The notes beneath the pieces are model-generated. The model made no database searches and was not told the origin of the DNA. It was given only the letters and a program-made list of their open reading frames with translations. A program made the translations under genes and the position numbers. From assembly GCA_963676865.2 (NCBI GenBank), contig CAXXSS010000001.1:930001-994000 (forward strand): a stretch of 64,000 nt of DNA, given 5' to 3'. Source of the stretch: JAAYUD01 sp963676865. Its GTDB lineage: Bacteria; Bacteroidota; Bacteroidia; Bacteroidales; Bacteroidaceae. Position 1 is the stretch's first letter. Each line of letters opens with the position of its first letter. Below, one piece after another: positions 1 to 8,499 of this stretch.

Positions 1-358
1 CGTCGCCGGGCAAAAGTTCTTCAATCAGTTCGGGCCATTCAATGAAGCAAACCGCTCCGCTAAAGAAATAATCTTCATAACCCATATCGTAGACTTCCGA
101 CAGTTTTTTAATACGATAAAAGTCAAAATGATAAATAAGTTCGTCGGCAATATCCGAACGATACTCATTGATAATAGCGAATGTGGGTGAAGTAATCACA
201 TCTTTCACACCAAGTTCTTCACAAACAGCTTTAATAAAAGTTGTCTTCCCTGCTCCCATTTTACCATAGAAAGCAAAAACGGTATTATCGCCCATTGCTT
301 GCACAAACTGCTTTGCAGCTTCTTGAATCGTTTCTAAAGATTGAATTTTGATTTCCAT
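1..358 (-). CDS. tsaE: tRNA threonylcarbamoyladenosine biosynthesis protein TsaE (3' end cut by window)
   Basis: TsaE is the ATPase partner of TsaB/TsaD in making the t6A37 modification of ANN-decoding tRNAs in the cytoplasm. I translated the minus strand from the ATG at 358-356. It gives 119 residues with a P-loop (YGKMGAGKTTF, residues 31-41), then the family segment SPTFAIINEY and an acidic HFDFYR stretch, and runs off the left edge still open. About 20 C-terminal residues are probably missing. It lies 6 bp downstream of the permease gene on the same strand, so it is probably the last gene of a three-gene operon. Confidence 0.9.
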   Translation of the reverse strand, partial: MEIKIQSLETIQEAAKQFVQAMGDNTVFAFYGKMGAGKTTFIKAVCEELGVKDVITSPTFAIINEYRSDIADELIYHFDFYRIKKLSEVYDMGYEDYFFSGAVCFIEWPELIEELLPGD

Positions 359-364
359 ATCTGT

Positions 365-1177
365 TTATTGTTTAGATCTAATAAAATAACTCCACAGTTT
401 ACAACACACATAAATAAGAATAGAGAAGAAAATGATTGTAGCTCCCGAAGGCACATTGAGCCAATAAGAGAGTAACAAACCACCCAGACAACTCAAAAAG
501 CCTATACCGATGGACAACCATATCATTGTTTTAAAATTAAAAGTAAACAAATTGGCTGTCATTTGTGGAATAGTGAGTAATGAAATAACAAGTACAATAC
601 CCACCATACGAAGACATGCAACAATGGTGAGAGCTATAAATAGCATCAATACATACTCGAATAGTCCAACCGGAATATGTTGAGAATAAGAGAACTGCTT
701 ATCGAACGCTACCGAAATAATAGGATGGATAAATAGTATAAAAATAATAGCCAGAAGGCATGTGACCAAGCCCAACAGCCATAAATCCCCCTCTGATATA
801 GTCAGAATATTCCCAAATAAATAGGTAGACAGATCGGGAGCAAAACCGGGAGCAAGAAAAGTGAATATAATGCCTACGGCCATACCAAATGTCCAAAAAA
901 CGGCAATAGCAGAATCCTCACGCATATCTCTCCGAGTACTGAGCCACTGAACGCCAATAGCCGAGAAGGCAGAAAAAAGAGCAGCACAAAGGATAGGCGG
1001 CAAACCCGAATAAAGAGCAATACCTATACCTCCAAAAGAAGCATGAGTGATGCCACCGCTAATAAACACCAGGCGGCGGGTCACGATATAGGTGCCTATG
1101 ATACCACAAGCGATACTTGCAAGCAGACTACCCAACAATGCGTGCTGAAAAAACGTATAATGTAATAGTTCTATCAT
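365..1177 (-). CDS. Zinc/manganese-type ABC transporter permease (ABC-3 family)
   Basis: Integral membrane permease of the ABC-3 (ZnuB/TroC/MntB) family, which moves divalent metal ions across the inner membrane. The 270-residue protein has about eight hydrophobic segments, and the signature regions are visible: IISGGITHASFGGIGIAL-like sequence near residues 38-55 (here FISGGITHASFGG) and RMVGIVLVISLLTIPQ near 190-205. Length is normal. Its start overlaps the stop of the upstream gene by 4 bp (ATGA), so the two are translationally coupled. The ATPase and the solute-binding protein that this permease needs are not next to it on either side. The metal cannot be decided from sequence. Confidence 0.85.
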   Translation of the reverse strand: MIELLHYTFFQHALLGSLLASIACGIIGTYIVTRRLVFISGGITHASFGGIGIALYSGLPPILCAALFSAFSAIGVQWLSTRRDMREDSAIAVFWTFGMAVGIIFTFLAPGFAPDLSTYLFGNILTISEGDLWLLGLVTCLLAIIFILFIHPIISVAFDKQFSYSQHIPVGLFEYVLMLFIALTIVACLRMVGIVLVISLLTIPQMTANLFTFNFKTMIWLSIGIGFLSCLGGLLLSYWLNVPSGATIIFFSILIYVCCKLWSYFIRSKQ

Positions 1178-1593
1178 TTCTTTATTTGTTCGACATTACG
1201 TAGATCATTAATAATCAAAATCAACTCATCTTTCAGCCCCATGGGCACTTCAACACTGCGAAGTCGTAAACTTTGCACCCATTCGGGTACATCTTCCACC
1301 CGCATGGTATAAAGTATCTCTCTAAATTTATTCGTTTCTTCATCGGTATAATCTATCGCTTTCCACCCTTTGAATACATCCAATTCCTCATCATCAAAAT
1401 AAACAATCTTAGTCACAGGTTTCACCGATTGGCAATTCAAACTGCAACATCCCTCGCCACATTTCTCCTCACAGGCCGCTATAGATGGAGACCGCTGACC
1501 GTTTTGCGATGAGCGGTGCAGCACAAATCCTGCCACATAAGCAATAACAGCCAATACGGCAAGCGACAAAAGAAGTATCCACACAACGTTCAT
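1174..1593 (-). CDS. Small cysteine-rich membrane-anchored protein, function unknown
   Basis: I do not recognise a characterised family. The 139-residue protein starts with one hydrophobic helix (residues about 4-26), followed by a cysteine cluster CEEKCGEGCCSLNC at about 41-54 and a soluble, acidic C-terminal domain. The cysteines could bind a metal or form disulfides. The gene overlaps the metal-type ABC permease by 4 bp, so a role beside that transporter is possible, but that is only inferred from position. Start chosen at the ATG at 1593; no competing start gives a better N-terminus. Confidence 0.6.
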   Translation of the reverse strand: MNVVWILLLSLAVLAVIAYVAGFVLHRSSQNGQRSPSIAACEEKCGEGCCSLNCQSVKPVTKIVYFDDEELDVFKGWKAIDYTDEETNKFREILYTMRVEDVPEWVQSLRLRSVEVPMGLKDELILIINDLRNVEQIKK

Positions 1594-1655
1594 TTTCTTT
1601 GCAAAGTTAGTTCATTTTGATGATTACCGTAAGAGTTTCAACAAATAATTGCGAC

Positions 1656-2885
1656 TCAAATCATTTCCATCTTAAACCCGGCCTGTTGTAAATCATTCCA
1701 ATAACCGACATAAGATTTATTGACCACTTGGGGGTGGTCTATACAAATAGAGCCGAACTTCAATGCCGCAGGAGCGAAAGCCATTGCCATTCGATGATCT
1801 TCATAAGTTTCAATAACGGCACCTTCAACAAATGGAGAGCGTTCGCCATCCCAAAACATGACACTCCCCTCTGCCTCGTCTTTCAGCACGAAGCCTAATT
1901 TATAAAGTTCCTTTTCGAGTGCCAAGACGCGATCTGTTTCCTTTATCTTCAACGTTTGCAGTCCTGTTATACGAAATGGTACACCCAGCAAAGCACAGGT
2001 AACAATAACCGTTTGAGCCAAATCCGGAATATCAGAGAAATCATCCTCAAAGTATGAGACGACAGTATTTACTTTCGTCAGATTGACACCTTGACTAGTG
2101 TATTCTGTATGAACTCCCAACTTTTCGAAAACGGCAGCAACACGACTATCTCCTTGATAACTACCACGACTAAGTTGGGTGAGCCTGATTGAGGCAACAG
2201 AAGATAGCGCCACCATCTCATACCAATAAGAAGCGGCACTCCAGTCACTCTCCATGGAATAGCTACGATCTATATAAGTAGAAGGTTTTATTATGATATC
2301 TGAATCTGACCAAAAAGCTTGTGCACCGAATTCTTGCATTAAGCTGATCGTCATATTAATATACGAACGTGATATGATACTTCCCGTCAAATGCAAATTC
2401 AATCCATTCTGCAATATCGGGGCAATAAGTAACAAAGCCGAGATATATTGCGAACTGACATTCCCGGGCATAGAGACCTCTCCGCCACACAAAGTAGAAC
2501 CCGATATGCGCAAAGGTGGAAATCCTTCGTTTCTTTCGTATGCAATATTTGCCCCCAACGAGCGAAGCGCATCAACCAAAGGGGCGATCGGACGATGTTG
2601 CATCCGGTCAGTTCCGGTAAGAATATGGCATGACGATTGAGTCGAAAAAAAAGCTGTAAGAAAGCGCATCGCGGTACCAGCCGCACCTATATCAATGGTT
2701 GTCGGTCTACTTTTCAGCGCTTCGATCATCACTTTTGTGTCATCGCAATCAGAGAGATTAGATAATGGCTGTTTGCCTCCTGATAAAGCGTGAATAATCA
2801 GAACCCTGTTGCAGATACTTTTGGAAGCAGGTAGTAATATATCTGTCGATATACCCGATGGAGCACTTAGCAATAATCTGTTCAT
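1656..2885 (-). CDS. aroA: 3-phosphoshikimate 1-carboxyvinyltransferase (EPSP synthase)
   Basis: Catalyses the sixth shikimate step, joining phosphoenolpyruvate to shikimate 3-phosphate. The N-terminal LPASKSICNRVL carries the substrate-binding Lys-Ser pair. Other family landmarks are GAAGTAMRFLTAF (about 66-78), SSQYISALLL (about 143), DFSDIPDLAQT (about 281), KETDR (about 314) and YEDHRMAMA (about 360). I chose the ATG at 2885 (409 residues) rather than the ATG at 2912: the latter adds nine residues without homology and nearly touches a minus-strand TATTTTTG promoter box at 2910-2917. Family length is about 410-430. The gene is divergent from the TIGR02757 gene. Confidence 0.95.
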   Translation of the reverse strand: MNRLLLSAPSGISTDILLPASKSICNRVLIIHALSGGKQPLSNLSDCDDTKVMIEALKSRPTTIDIGAAGTAMRFLTAFFSTQSSCHILTGTDRMQHRPIAPLVDALRSLGANIAYERNEGFPPLRISGSTLCGGEVSMPGNVSSQYISALLLIAPILQNGLNLHLTGSIISRSYINMTISLMQEFGAQAFWSDSDIIIKPSTYIDRSYSMESDWSAASYWYEMVALSSVASIRLTQLSRGSYQGDSRVAAVFEKLGVHTEYTSQGVNLTKVNTVVSYFEDDFSDIPDLAQTVIVTCALLGVPFRITGLQTLKIKETDRVLALEKELYKLGFVLKDEAEGSVMFWDGERSPFVEGAVIETYEDHRMAMAFAPAALKFGSICIDHPQVVNKSYVGYWNDLQQAGFKMEMI

Positions 2886-2977
2886 CTCTTTTATTCTTCT
2901 ATTTGGATACAAAAATAAGAATTTTAAAGAATAAATAAAAAGTAAGACTGGAAATTAAACTATCTTTGTGTACATAT

Positions 2978-3718
2978 ATGGAAGAAGCGTTGAAATATCG
3001 GTTAAAAGAACTGGCGAATCGCTACGAGACAGCAGCCTTTCTTGATGGTGATCCGGCACAATTCATGCACCGCTATTCGCTACCGGATGATGTAGAAATC
3101 ATTGCATTAATCGCTGCCTCTCTGGCTTTTGGAGGACGTCCTCAGATACTTCGAAAGATAGAAGAGATCTGCCAGTTGATGAAACACAAGCCGTCGGCAT
3201 GGATCAGACAAGAGAGATTCAACATTTCATTTCCCGAATCAAATGAGAAATTTTATCGATTCTATTCGTATGCCGATATGAGAGCATTCTTTTCTCAGAT
3301 CAAGAACATTATAGATCGATATGGTTCAATAGGGACTTACATCAAACTGCGCTATGAAAAAGGAGTTCATCCTCTAAAAGCCATTGTTGAAGCCTTTGCC
3401 GATTGTTCTTCAGAAAGGAATCTGATACCAAAAGATATGCACTCCTGCTGTAAACGAGTAAACATGTTTCTCAGATGGATGGTACGCGACAACTCGGCAG
3501 TAGACATGGGATTATGGAACTGGATAGACAAAAAGCAATTAATCATACCTGCCGACACTCATGTCATGCAAGAAGCTCTAAAACTGGGCATCATCTCTAA
3601 AGCAGGCAGTTCGCTATCTAAAGCCATCGAAATAACAAACGCGCTTCGTTTAGTTTGGCCGGATGATCCTTGCAAAGGAGACTTTGCTCTATTCGGCTGG
3701 GGTATAAATCATCACTAA
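2978..3718 (+). CDS. TIGR02757 family protein (DUF2400), function unknown
   Basis: Conserved protein of the TIGR02757/DUF2400 family, found mainly in Bacteroidetes and some epsilonproteobacteria; its biochemical role is not established to my knowledge. The 246-residue sequence contains ASLAFGGRPQI, MFLRWMVRDN and IIPADTHVMQEALKLG, which resemble the tail of a helix-hairpin-helix/base-excision glycosylase fold. I start at the ATG at 2978. A TTG at 2966 is in frame, but it is part of a -7 box TATCTTTG (2961-2968), so transcription probably begins a few bases before the ATG and the mRNA has almost no leader. Confidence 0.85.
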   Translation: MEEALKYRLKELANRYETAAFLDGDPAQFMHRYSLPDDVEIIALIAASLAFGGRPQILRKIEEICQLMKHKPSAWIRQERFNISFPESNEKFYRFYSYADMRAFFSQIKNIIDRYGSIGTYIKLRYEKGVHPLKAIVEAFADCSSERNLIPKDMHSCCKRVNMFLRWMVRDNSAVDMGLWNWIDKKQLIIPADTHVMQEALKLGIISKAGSSLSKAIEITNALRLVWPDDPCKGDFALFGWGINHH

Positions 3719-3798
3719 GATGTTAAATCATCTCAAAAAGAAGACATTAGAAGCAAAATCAAAGTATATTTGCCATAGTCTCACAAACAAAGTAGAAC

Positions 3799-4488
3799 AT
3801 GAAAAAGTTATTGGTATTAAGCTTAAGCATATCGCTCACTGCATGTGGAACAGCAGGTATGCAGGGTAATCCGGGAGCTATCCTTGTAGGCGCTCAAGCC
3901 GGAGGAATGGTGGGTTCTATCATTGGCAGTAGTTCAGACAGTTTTACGGGATGGGCGATAGGTAATGTGGTCGGAACAATAGCAGGTGCGGCGATAGGCA
4001 ATGCCGTATCGACTCCCCACGAAAGTCAACAGCAGTCGGTTTCACCACGTACTTACGAACAACAAGACAATTCTTATCCCGAATCGTCCACAAATACTGA
4101 CAATACTTCTAATCAGGGGCACTCTATTTATAAGAACGCAACACCATTCTTACCCGTGATGATTCAGAATATCCGTTTTGTTGATGAGAACAATGATCAT
4201 ATCATTCAAGCGGGCGAGTTCTGTAAATTGATATTCGAGCTCTATAATTCGGGAGATCAAATAGTGTACAACATCTATCCGAATATCACACTTTCCAATC
4301 CTAAAGTAGGTATTTCAAAACCGTTGCTTATAGATAAGTTAAAACCCGGTCAAAGGATCCGTTATACAGCGAGCGTTTACGGTTATAAAGGACTTCGAGA
4401 CGGACAAGTAAGTTTCGCTATAACTGCTTGCCAGCAAAATGGCAATACGGGCGACCAACGACAATTCACACTTCAAACTCAACGTTAA
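3799..4488 (+). CDS. Glycine-zipper lipoprotein
   Basis: Envelope lipoprotein of 229 residues. The lipobox is LTAC with Cys16 as the lipidated residue. Residues about 25-75 are a glycine-zipper segment (GAILVGAQAGGMVGSIIG and GNVVGTIAGAAIGNA) resembling the membrane-associated zipper of SlyB/Rick-17kDa-type proteins. A Gln/Ser/Thr-rich linker follows, then a beta-rich C-terminal domain (about 118-225). A -7 box TATATTTG lies at 3765-3772. The gene ends 14 bp before the secreted Ntn hydrolase gene and the two may be cotranscribed. Precise function unknown. Confidence 0.8.
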   Translation: MKKLLVLSLSISLTACGTAGMQGNPGAILVGAQAGGMVGSIIGSSSDSFTGWAIGNVVGTIAGAAIGNAVSTPHESQQQSVSPRTYEQQDNSYPESSTNTDNTSNQGHSIYKNATPFLPVMIQNIRFVDENNDHIIQAGEFCKLIFELYNSGDQIVYNIYPNITLSNPKVGISKPLLIDKLKPGQRIRYTASVYGYKGLRDGQVSFAITACQQNGNTGDQRQFTLQTQR

Positions 4489-4502
4489 TAAAAGAATTTG
4501 AG

Positions 4503-5732
4503 ATGAAAAAGATACTTCTCTTACTGATCGCAGTAATCTATTCATTCAATCAAAGTAGTGCATGCACCTCGGCTGTCATATCGGGACGTGCTACTCCCGA
4601 CGGACGTCCATTGCTTTGGAAACACCGTGACACGGATTTCTTGCAAAACAGTGTGAAGTATTTTAAAGGAGAGAAATATTCTTTCATCGGAATAGTGAAC
4701 AGTAGTGCAAAACATCCTACCGAAGTATGGATGGGCACCAACAGTGCGGGGTTCTCCATCATGAACACCCAATCGTACAATATTGAAAGGAATGTGAAAG
4801 ATGATGATCGGGGCACAGCAAATGGAAGAGTGCTCTATAGAGCATTGGCCACCTGCGCTACCGTAGCCGACTTCAAGCATTTTCTAGACACCATTGCGAA
4901 ACCGAGCAATATTGAAGCCAACATAGGCGTGATTGATGCACAAGGAGGAGCCGCCATGTTCGAAATAGGCAGTTATCGCTACACTTATTATGATGCAAAC
5001 GACCCCAAAACTGCACCAAACGGATACATCGCCCGCACCAACTTCTCTTTCATGGGAGATAAAGATAAGGGAGCAGGATATGTGCGTTATCTGACCGACA
5101 CAAATGCTCTCAATATAGCCTCTTCCAATCGAGAGATTACCCCTGCTTGGATATTCAGTGATTTATCGCGCTCTTTTGTTAATCCTCTTTTGGGCATTGA
5201 CTTACGAAGCGGACATTATAACAAGCCGGAAACAAGCGGTTGGTTTGTCGATCAAGACTTTATTCCACGTCATTCATCAGCCTCATCTGTCGTAGTACAG
5301 GGAGTGAAACCCGGTGAAAATCCAGAGCTGACAACTATGTGGACAATCCTTGGTTATCCACCCGTCAGTGTTGTATTTCCCGTATGGGTTAAGGGAGCCG
5401 ACGAACTATTACCTCGCCTACTTACTTCTACGCCAAAAGAGACCAACACGCCATTAGGTGAAAAAGTAGATGGTTTGAAAGCCAAAGTATTCAGTTATCA
5501 CGAAGGAAATGGCAGCGAAAAATATCTCAATTGGGAAGTATTATACAATAAACAAGGAGATGGTATTATGCAGCGGCTCGCTCCTGTAGAAAAAGAAATA
5601 TTCCATCGCACCGAACCTGTAGTAGAAAGATGGAGAAATAATAATACTCCCAATCTGGACGAAATGAAAAGTCTATATCATAATCTATCGACTTACATAA
5701 CGGAACAATATGAACTACAGTTCCATTTATAA
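4503..5732 (+). CDS. Secreted Ntn-hydrolase (C45/choloylglycine hydrolase-like acyltransferase family)
   Basis: Predicted N-terminal-nucleophile hydrolase related to acyl-CoA:6-aminopenicillanate acyltransferase and choloylglycine hydrolases. Starting at the ATG at 4503 gives 409 residues with a signal peptide (1-20) ending SSA and followed directly by Cys21 (CTSAVISG). Signal peptidase cleavage after Ala20 would therefore expose the catalytic N-terminal Cys without autoproteolysis. Downstream motifs LLWKHRDTDF, WMGTNSAGFSIMNTQSYN and ARTNFSF fit the family. The substrate (bile acid, N-acyl amide or cell-wall fragment) cannot be told. An in-frame ATG at 4428 would lie inside the upstream gene and bury the signal peptide, so it was rejected. 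Confidence 0.8.
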   Translation: MKKILLLLIAVIYSFNQSSACTSAVISGRATPDGRPLLWKHRDTDFLQNSVKYFKGEKYSFIGIVNSSAKHPTEVWMGTNSAGFSIMNTQSYNIERNVKDDDRGTANGRVLYRALATCATVADFKHFLDTIAKPSNIEANIGVIDAQGGAAMFEIGSYRYTYYDANDPKTAPNGYIARTNFSFMGDKDKGAGYVRYLTDTNALNIASSNREITPAWIFSDLSRSFVNPLLGIDLRSGHYNKPETSGWFVDQDFIPRHSSASSVVVQGVKPGENPELTTMWTILGYPPVSVVFPVWVKGADELLPRLLTSTPKETNTPLGEKVDGLKAKVFSYHEGNGSEKYLNWEVLYNKQGDGIMQRLAPVEKEIFHRTEPVVERWRNNNTPNLDEMKSLYHNLSTYITEQYELQFHL

Positions 5733-5843
5733 GCAACTCTTTTATGCAAAGGCTTATTGCAATTGAGATTCTTTAATGATGAACACCGAATTTGATATAA
5801 ACTTTCGGCCATCATTCATTTTTTTCTCACCTTTGTACTCGTT

Positions 5844-6845
5844 ATGAGATACAAAGATCACAATAATGCTATTGAACTAATGAACGAATGGGGATCTAAG
5901 CACCAGCCATTCGTCTTTTTTGTAGACTACAAACAACAGCAAATTTACATCGAGAAGATGGAGAATGTCAACTCTGAAGAAGTAATATATCGCTTCAATG
6001 AAATGACAAACGAGAATGATACGACAACAGAACAAGACAAATCTGATATTGCCCGACGAATGCAATGGCAAACCTTTCCTGAAAGCCTCAACCAATACAA
6101 ACAATCATTCGACATCGTGATGAGAAATATTTTAAAAGGAAATAGTTTTCTGACCAACTTAACCTGCTCTACTCCTATTGCTACAAATCTTTCATTAAAA
6201 GATATTTACTGCCTATCAAAAGCAAAATACAAGTTGTGGGTTAAAGATATGTTTGTAGTCTTCTCTCCCGAAATATTCGTTCGCATCAAAGGGAACAAGA
6301 TTTCGTCTTATCCGATGAAAGGAACAACAGATGCTACCCTACCGAATGCCGAACAATTGCTGATGGAAGACATAAAAGAAGCGGCAGAACATGCCACTAT
6401 TACTGATTTAATAAGAAACGACTTGAGTATGATATCAGAGCATGTACGAGTAACAAAATACCGATATATAGACCAACTCGAAACAAATCGGGGACCAATA
6501 CTACAAACGAGCTCTGAAATATGCGGAACATTGCCCGAAGGGTTTAATCGACATTTGGGAGAGCTGTTCTTCAAGTTGCTTCCGGCAGGCTCTATTACAG
6601 GAGCACCAAAGATGAAGACAACACAAATTATCGAAGAAGCGGAACACTATGATCGACGTTTTTATTCGGGAGTTATGGGATACTTTGACGGATACGATTT
6701 GGACAGCGCAGTGATGATTCGCTTTGTAGAACAGCAAGAAGAGGGGAAAATGGTATATAAAAGTGGAGGAGGCATTACTTTTCAAAGCGACGTTGTAGAT
6801 GAATATAACGAAATGAAACAAAAAATATATGTGCCAATTTATTGA
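5844..6845 (+). CDS. pabB: Aminodeoxychorismate synthase component I (chorismate-binding)
   Basis: Converts chorismate plus ammonia to 4-amino-4-deoxychorismate on the way to p-aminobenzoate and folate. The 333-residue protein consists of the chorismate-binding domain with only a short N-terminal part. It carries PMKGT at 157-161, where Lys159 corresponds to the nucleophilic Lys of PabB enzymes; anthranilate synthases have Ala there. DLIRND (188-193) and PAGSITGAPK (247-256) are the metal and substrate motifs. The last 17 bp overlap pabC. No PabA glutaminase is adjacent, so the amide donor must be encoded elsewhere. Confidence 0.92.
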   Translation: MRYKDHNNAIELMNEWGSKHQPFVFFVDYKQQQIYIEKMENVNSEEVIYRFNEMTNENDTTTEQDKSDIARRMQWQTFPESLNQYKQSFDIVMRNILKGNSFLTNLTCSTPIATNLSLKDIYCLSKAKYKLWVKDMFVVFSPEIFVRIKGNKISSYPMKGTTDATLPNAEQLLMEDIKEAAEHATITDLIRNDLSMISEHVRVTKYRYIDQLETNRGPILQTSSEICGTLPEGFNRHLGELFFKLLPAGSITGAPKMKTTQIIEEAEHYDRRFYSGVMGYFDGYDLDSAVMIRFVEQQEEGKMVYKSGGGITFQSDVVDEYNEMKQKIYVPIY

Positions 6846-7416
6846 AACAATTCAGATATTAGATGGAAAGATTCGTTTATTAGAGTATCATAATAGACGA
6901 ATGAATGAAACGATCCAATATTTCTTTGGAAACAGCAAGCCTATAGACTTGATACAATACATCAGCAGTCCTAATCTAGCAGGGGAAATAAAGTGTCGAA
7001 TCGTTTATGACAGCAAGATTGTGGATGTCAGTTACACCTCATATACAAGGCGTTCCATACAATCTTTAAAATTAGTACGAGATGACGAAATAGACTATTC
7101 TTACAAAAGTATAGATAGAAGCCGGCTCTTGCAGTTGTCAGCCCGAAAAGCAGAAGCAGATGAAATCTTAATCGTGCGGCAAGGACTACTTACAGATACA
7201 AGTTTCAGCAACATCGCCCTGTTTGATGGCAATGAGTGGAGCACTCCTGCACATCCTTTGTTGAAAGGTACCCGACGAGCGTATCTTATAGATCAAGGTC
7301 TCCTACACGAAAAAGAAATTCGTACAGAAGACCTATATCATTATCAGAAGCTTAGCCTTATAAATGCGATGATAGACCTCGGTGAAATTGAAATACCGAT
7401 AATCCATATCAAATAA
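6829..7416 (+). CDS. pabC: Aminodeoxychorismate lyase-type class IV aminotransferase
   Basis: Short (195 residues) fold-type IV PLP enzyme. By position it is the lyase that releases pyruvate from aminodeoxychorismate to give p-aminobenzoate. The predicted PLP lysine is Lys93 in YKSIDRS. DTSFSNIALF and LLKGTRRAYLI are the cofactor-phosphate and C-terminal landmarks. It overlaps pabB by 17 bp, indicating translational coupling. It is somewhat shorter than E. coli PabC (269), mostly in the N-terminal domain, as is usual for Bacteroidetes versions. It converges with ltaE, with only 3 bp between the stops. Confidence 0.85.
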   Translation: MCQFIETIQILDGKIRLLEYHNRRMNETIQYFFGNSKPIDLIQYISSPNLAGEIKCRIVYDSKIVDVSYTSYTRRSIQSLKLVRDDEIDYSYKSIDRSRLLQLSARKAEADEILIVRQGLLTDTSFSNIALFDGNEWSTPAHPLLKGTRRAYLIDQGLLHEKEIRTEDLYHYQKLSLINAMIDLGEIEIPIIHIK

Positions 7417-7419
7417 GCG

Positions 7420-8442
7420 CTATTTATTAAATGCTTCAATTGCTTGAACCAACTCGTCTATTTCTTCCGGTTTTGTATCAAACGAAGTCACAAGTCGGAT
7501 TTCGTTATTCGCTTCATTCCAAATATAAAAGAAGTATTTCTCTTGCAAGTATTCGATAAGCGGACGAGGCATTGTCATAAAGAGCTGATTACTTTCAACC
7601 TTTTGTGTGAAACGGATGTTAGGAAATTGGTTCAAAGCACTATATAGTTTCTGAGCCATTGCATTGGCATGCTGTGCATTAGTCAACCAAACGCCCGTTT
7701 CGAGATAAGGGATAAACTGGCATGACAAGTAACGAAGTTTAGAAGCGAGCTGTGCCGACTGCTTGCGGAAGAATTGGGCATATTTCTTAGCCTCTTCATC
7801 AAACACAATGACACACTCTCCAAGCATTAACCCATTTTTAGTCCCTCCGAACGACAAAACATCGATACCGGCATCGACAGTCAATGCCTTGAACGAAAGA
7901 TGTAGCGACGCACAAGCATTAGCTAATCGAGCACCGTCCATGTGGACTTTCATCCCATTCTGATGCGCCAATGAAGTGATTGCTTTCAGTTCTTCAGGAG
8001 TATAAATGGTGCCCAGCTCCGAACATTCGGACAAATAGATAGCACCCGGTTGCGAATGATGTTGCACACCAAATCCCACTAAATAGGGCTTTATCAACTC
8101 TGGAGTCAATTTACCGTCTGGAGTAGGAATGGAACAAATGTGGCAGCCTGTCATTTTCGCAGGAGCGCCGCACTCATCTATTACAATATGGGCGGTTTCG
8201 GCACATAAAATAGAATTAAAGGGGCGAGTAATGGTTTGCAAAGCAACCGCATTACTACCGGTTCCGTTAAATACAAAATAGACATCACAATCGGGGATAA
8301 ATGCTTGGCGAATCTTCTCTACAGCTTCTGCTGTCCATGGATCGTCCCCATATCCCACTGCATGATCTGAATTAGCTCGAACAATAGCATCCATAATCAT
8401 TGGATGTACGCCCGAATTGTTATCCGATGCAAAACTTCTCAT
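7420..8442 (-). CDS. ltaE: Low-specificity L-threonine aldolase family (beta-eliminating lyase)
   Basis: PLP-dependent enzyme that splits L-threonine or L-allo-threonine into glycine and acetaldehyde. In the 340 residues, FNGTGSNAVAL (58-68) binds the PLP phosphate, HMDGARL (167-173) supplies the Asp that contacts the pyridine nitrogen, and SFGGTKNG (197-204) holds the Schiff-base Lys202. Length matches the family. The promoter is the left half of the palindrome at 8466-8495. The closest alternative is another aldolase of the same fold; substrate stereospecificity is not readable. Confidence 0.9.
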   Translation of the reverse strand: MRSFASDNNSGVHPMIMDAIVRANSDHAVGYGDDPWTAEAVEKIRQAFIPDCDVYFVFNGTGSNAVALQTITRPFNSILCAETAHIVIDECGAPAKMTGCHICSIPTPDGKLTPELIKPYLVGFGVQHHSQPGAIYLSECSELGTIYTPEELKAITSLAHQNGMKVHMDGARLANACASLHLSFKALTVDAGIDVLSFGGTKNGLMLGECVIVFDEEAKKYAQFFRKQSAQLASKLRYLSCQFIPYLETGVWLTNAQHANAMAQKLYSALNQFPNIRFTQKVESNQLFMTMPRPLIEYLQEKYFFYIWNEANNEIRLVTSFDTKPEEIDELVQAIEAFNK

Positions 8443-8465
8443 TTTATCTTTTTATTTTAGTGTCA

Positions 8466-8495
8466 CAAAAGTAACAAAAAGTTTCATTACTTTTG
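8466..8495. promoter_or_regulatory. Divergent promoter pair forming a palindrome (ltaE / GT39-like)
   Basis: CAAAAGTAA (8466-8474) and TTACTTTTG (8487-8495) are perfect reverse complements. Each contains a Bacteroides -7 box (TACTTTTG), one pointing left to ltaE and one right to the membrane protein. The right box ends 4 bp before the ATG at 8500, so that transcript would be leaderless or nearly so. I found no clear -33 TTTG for either direction. Confidence 0.6.
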
Positions 8496-8499
8496 CATT

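Noticed and set aside
4428..4502. Upstream start for the Ntn hydrolase
   Set aside because: It lies in the lipoprotein gene and would hide the signal peptide.
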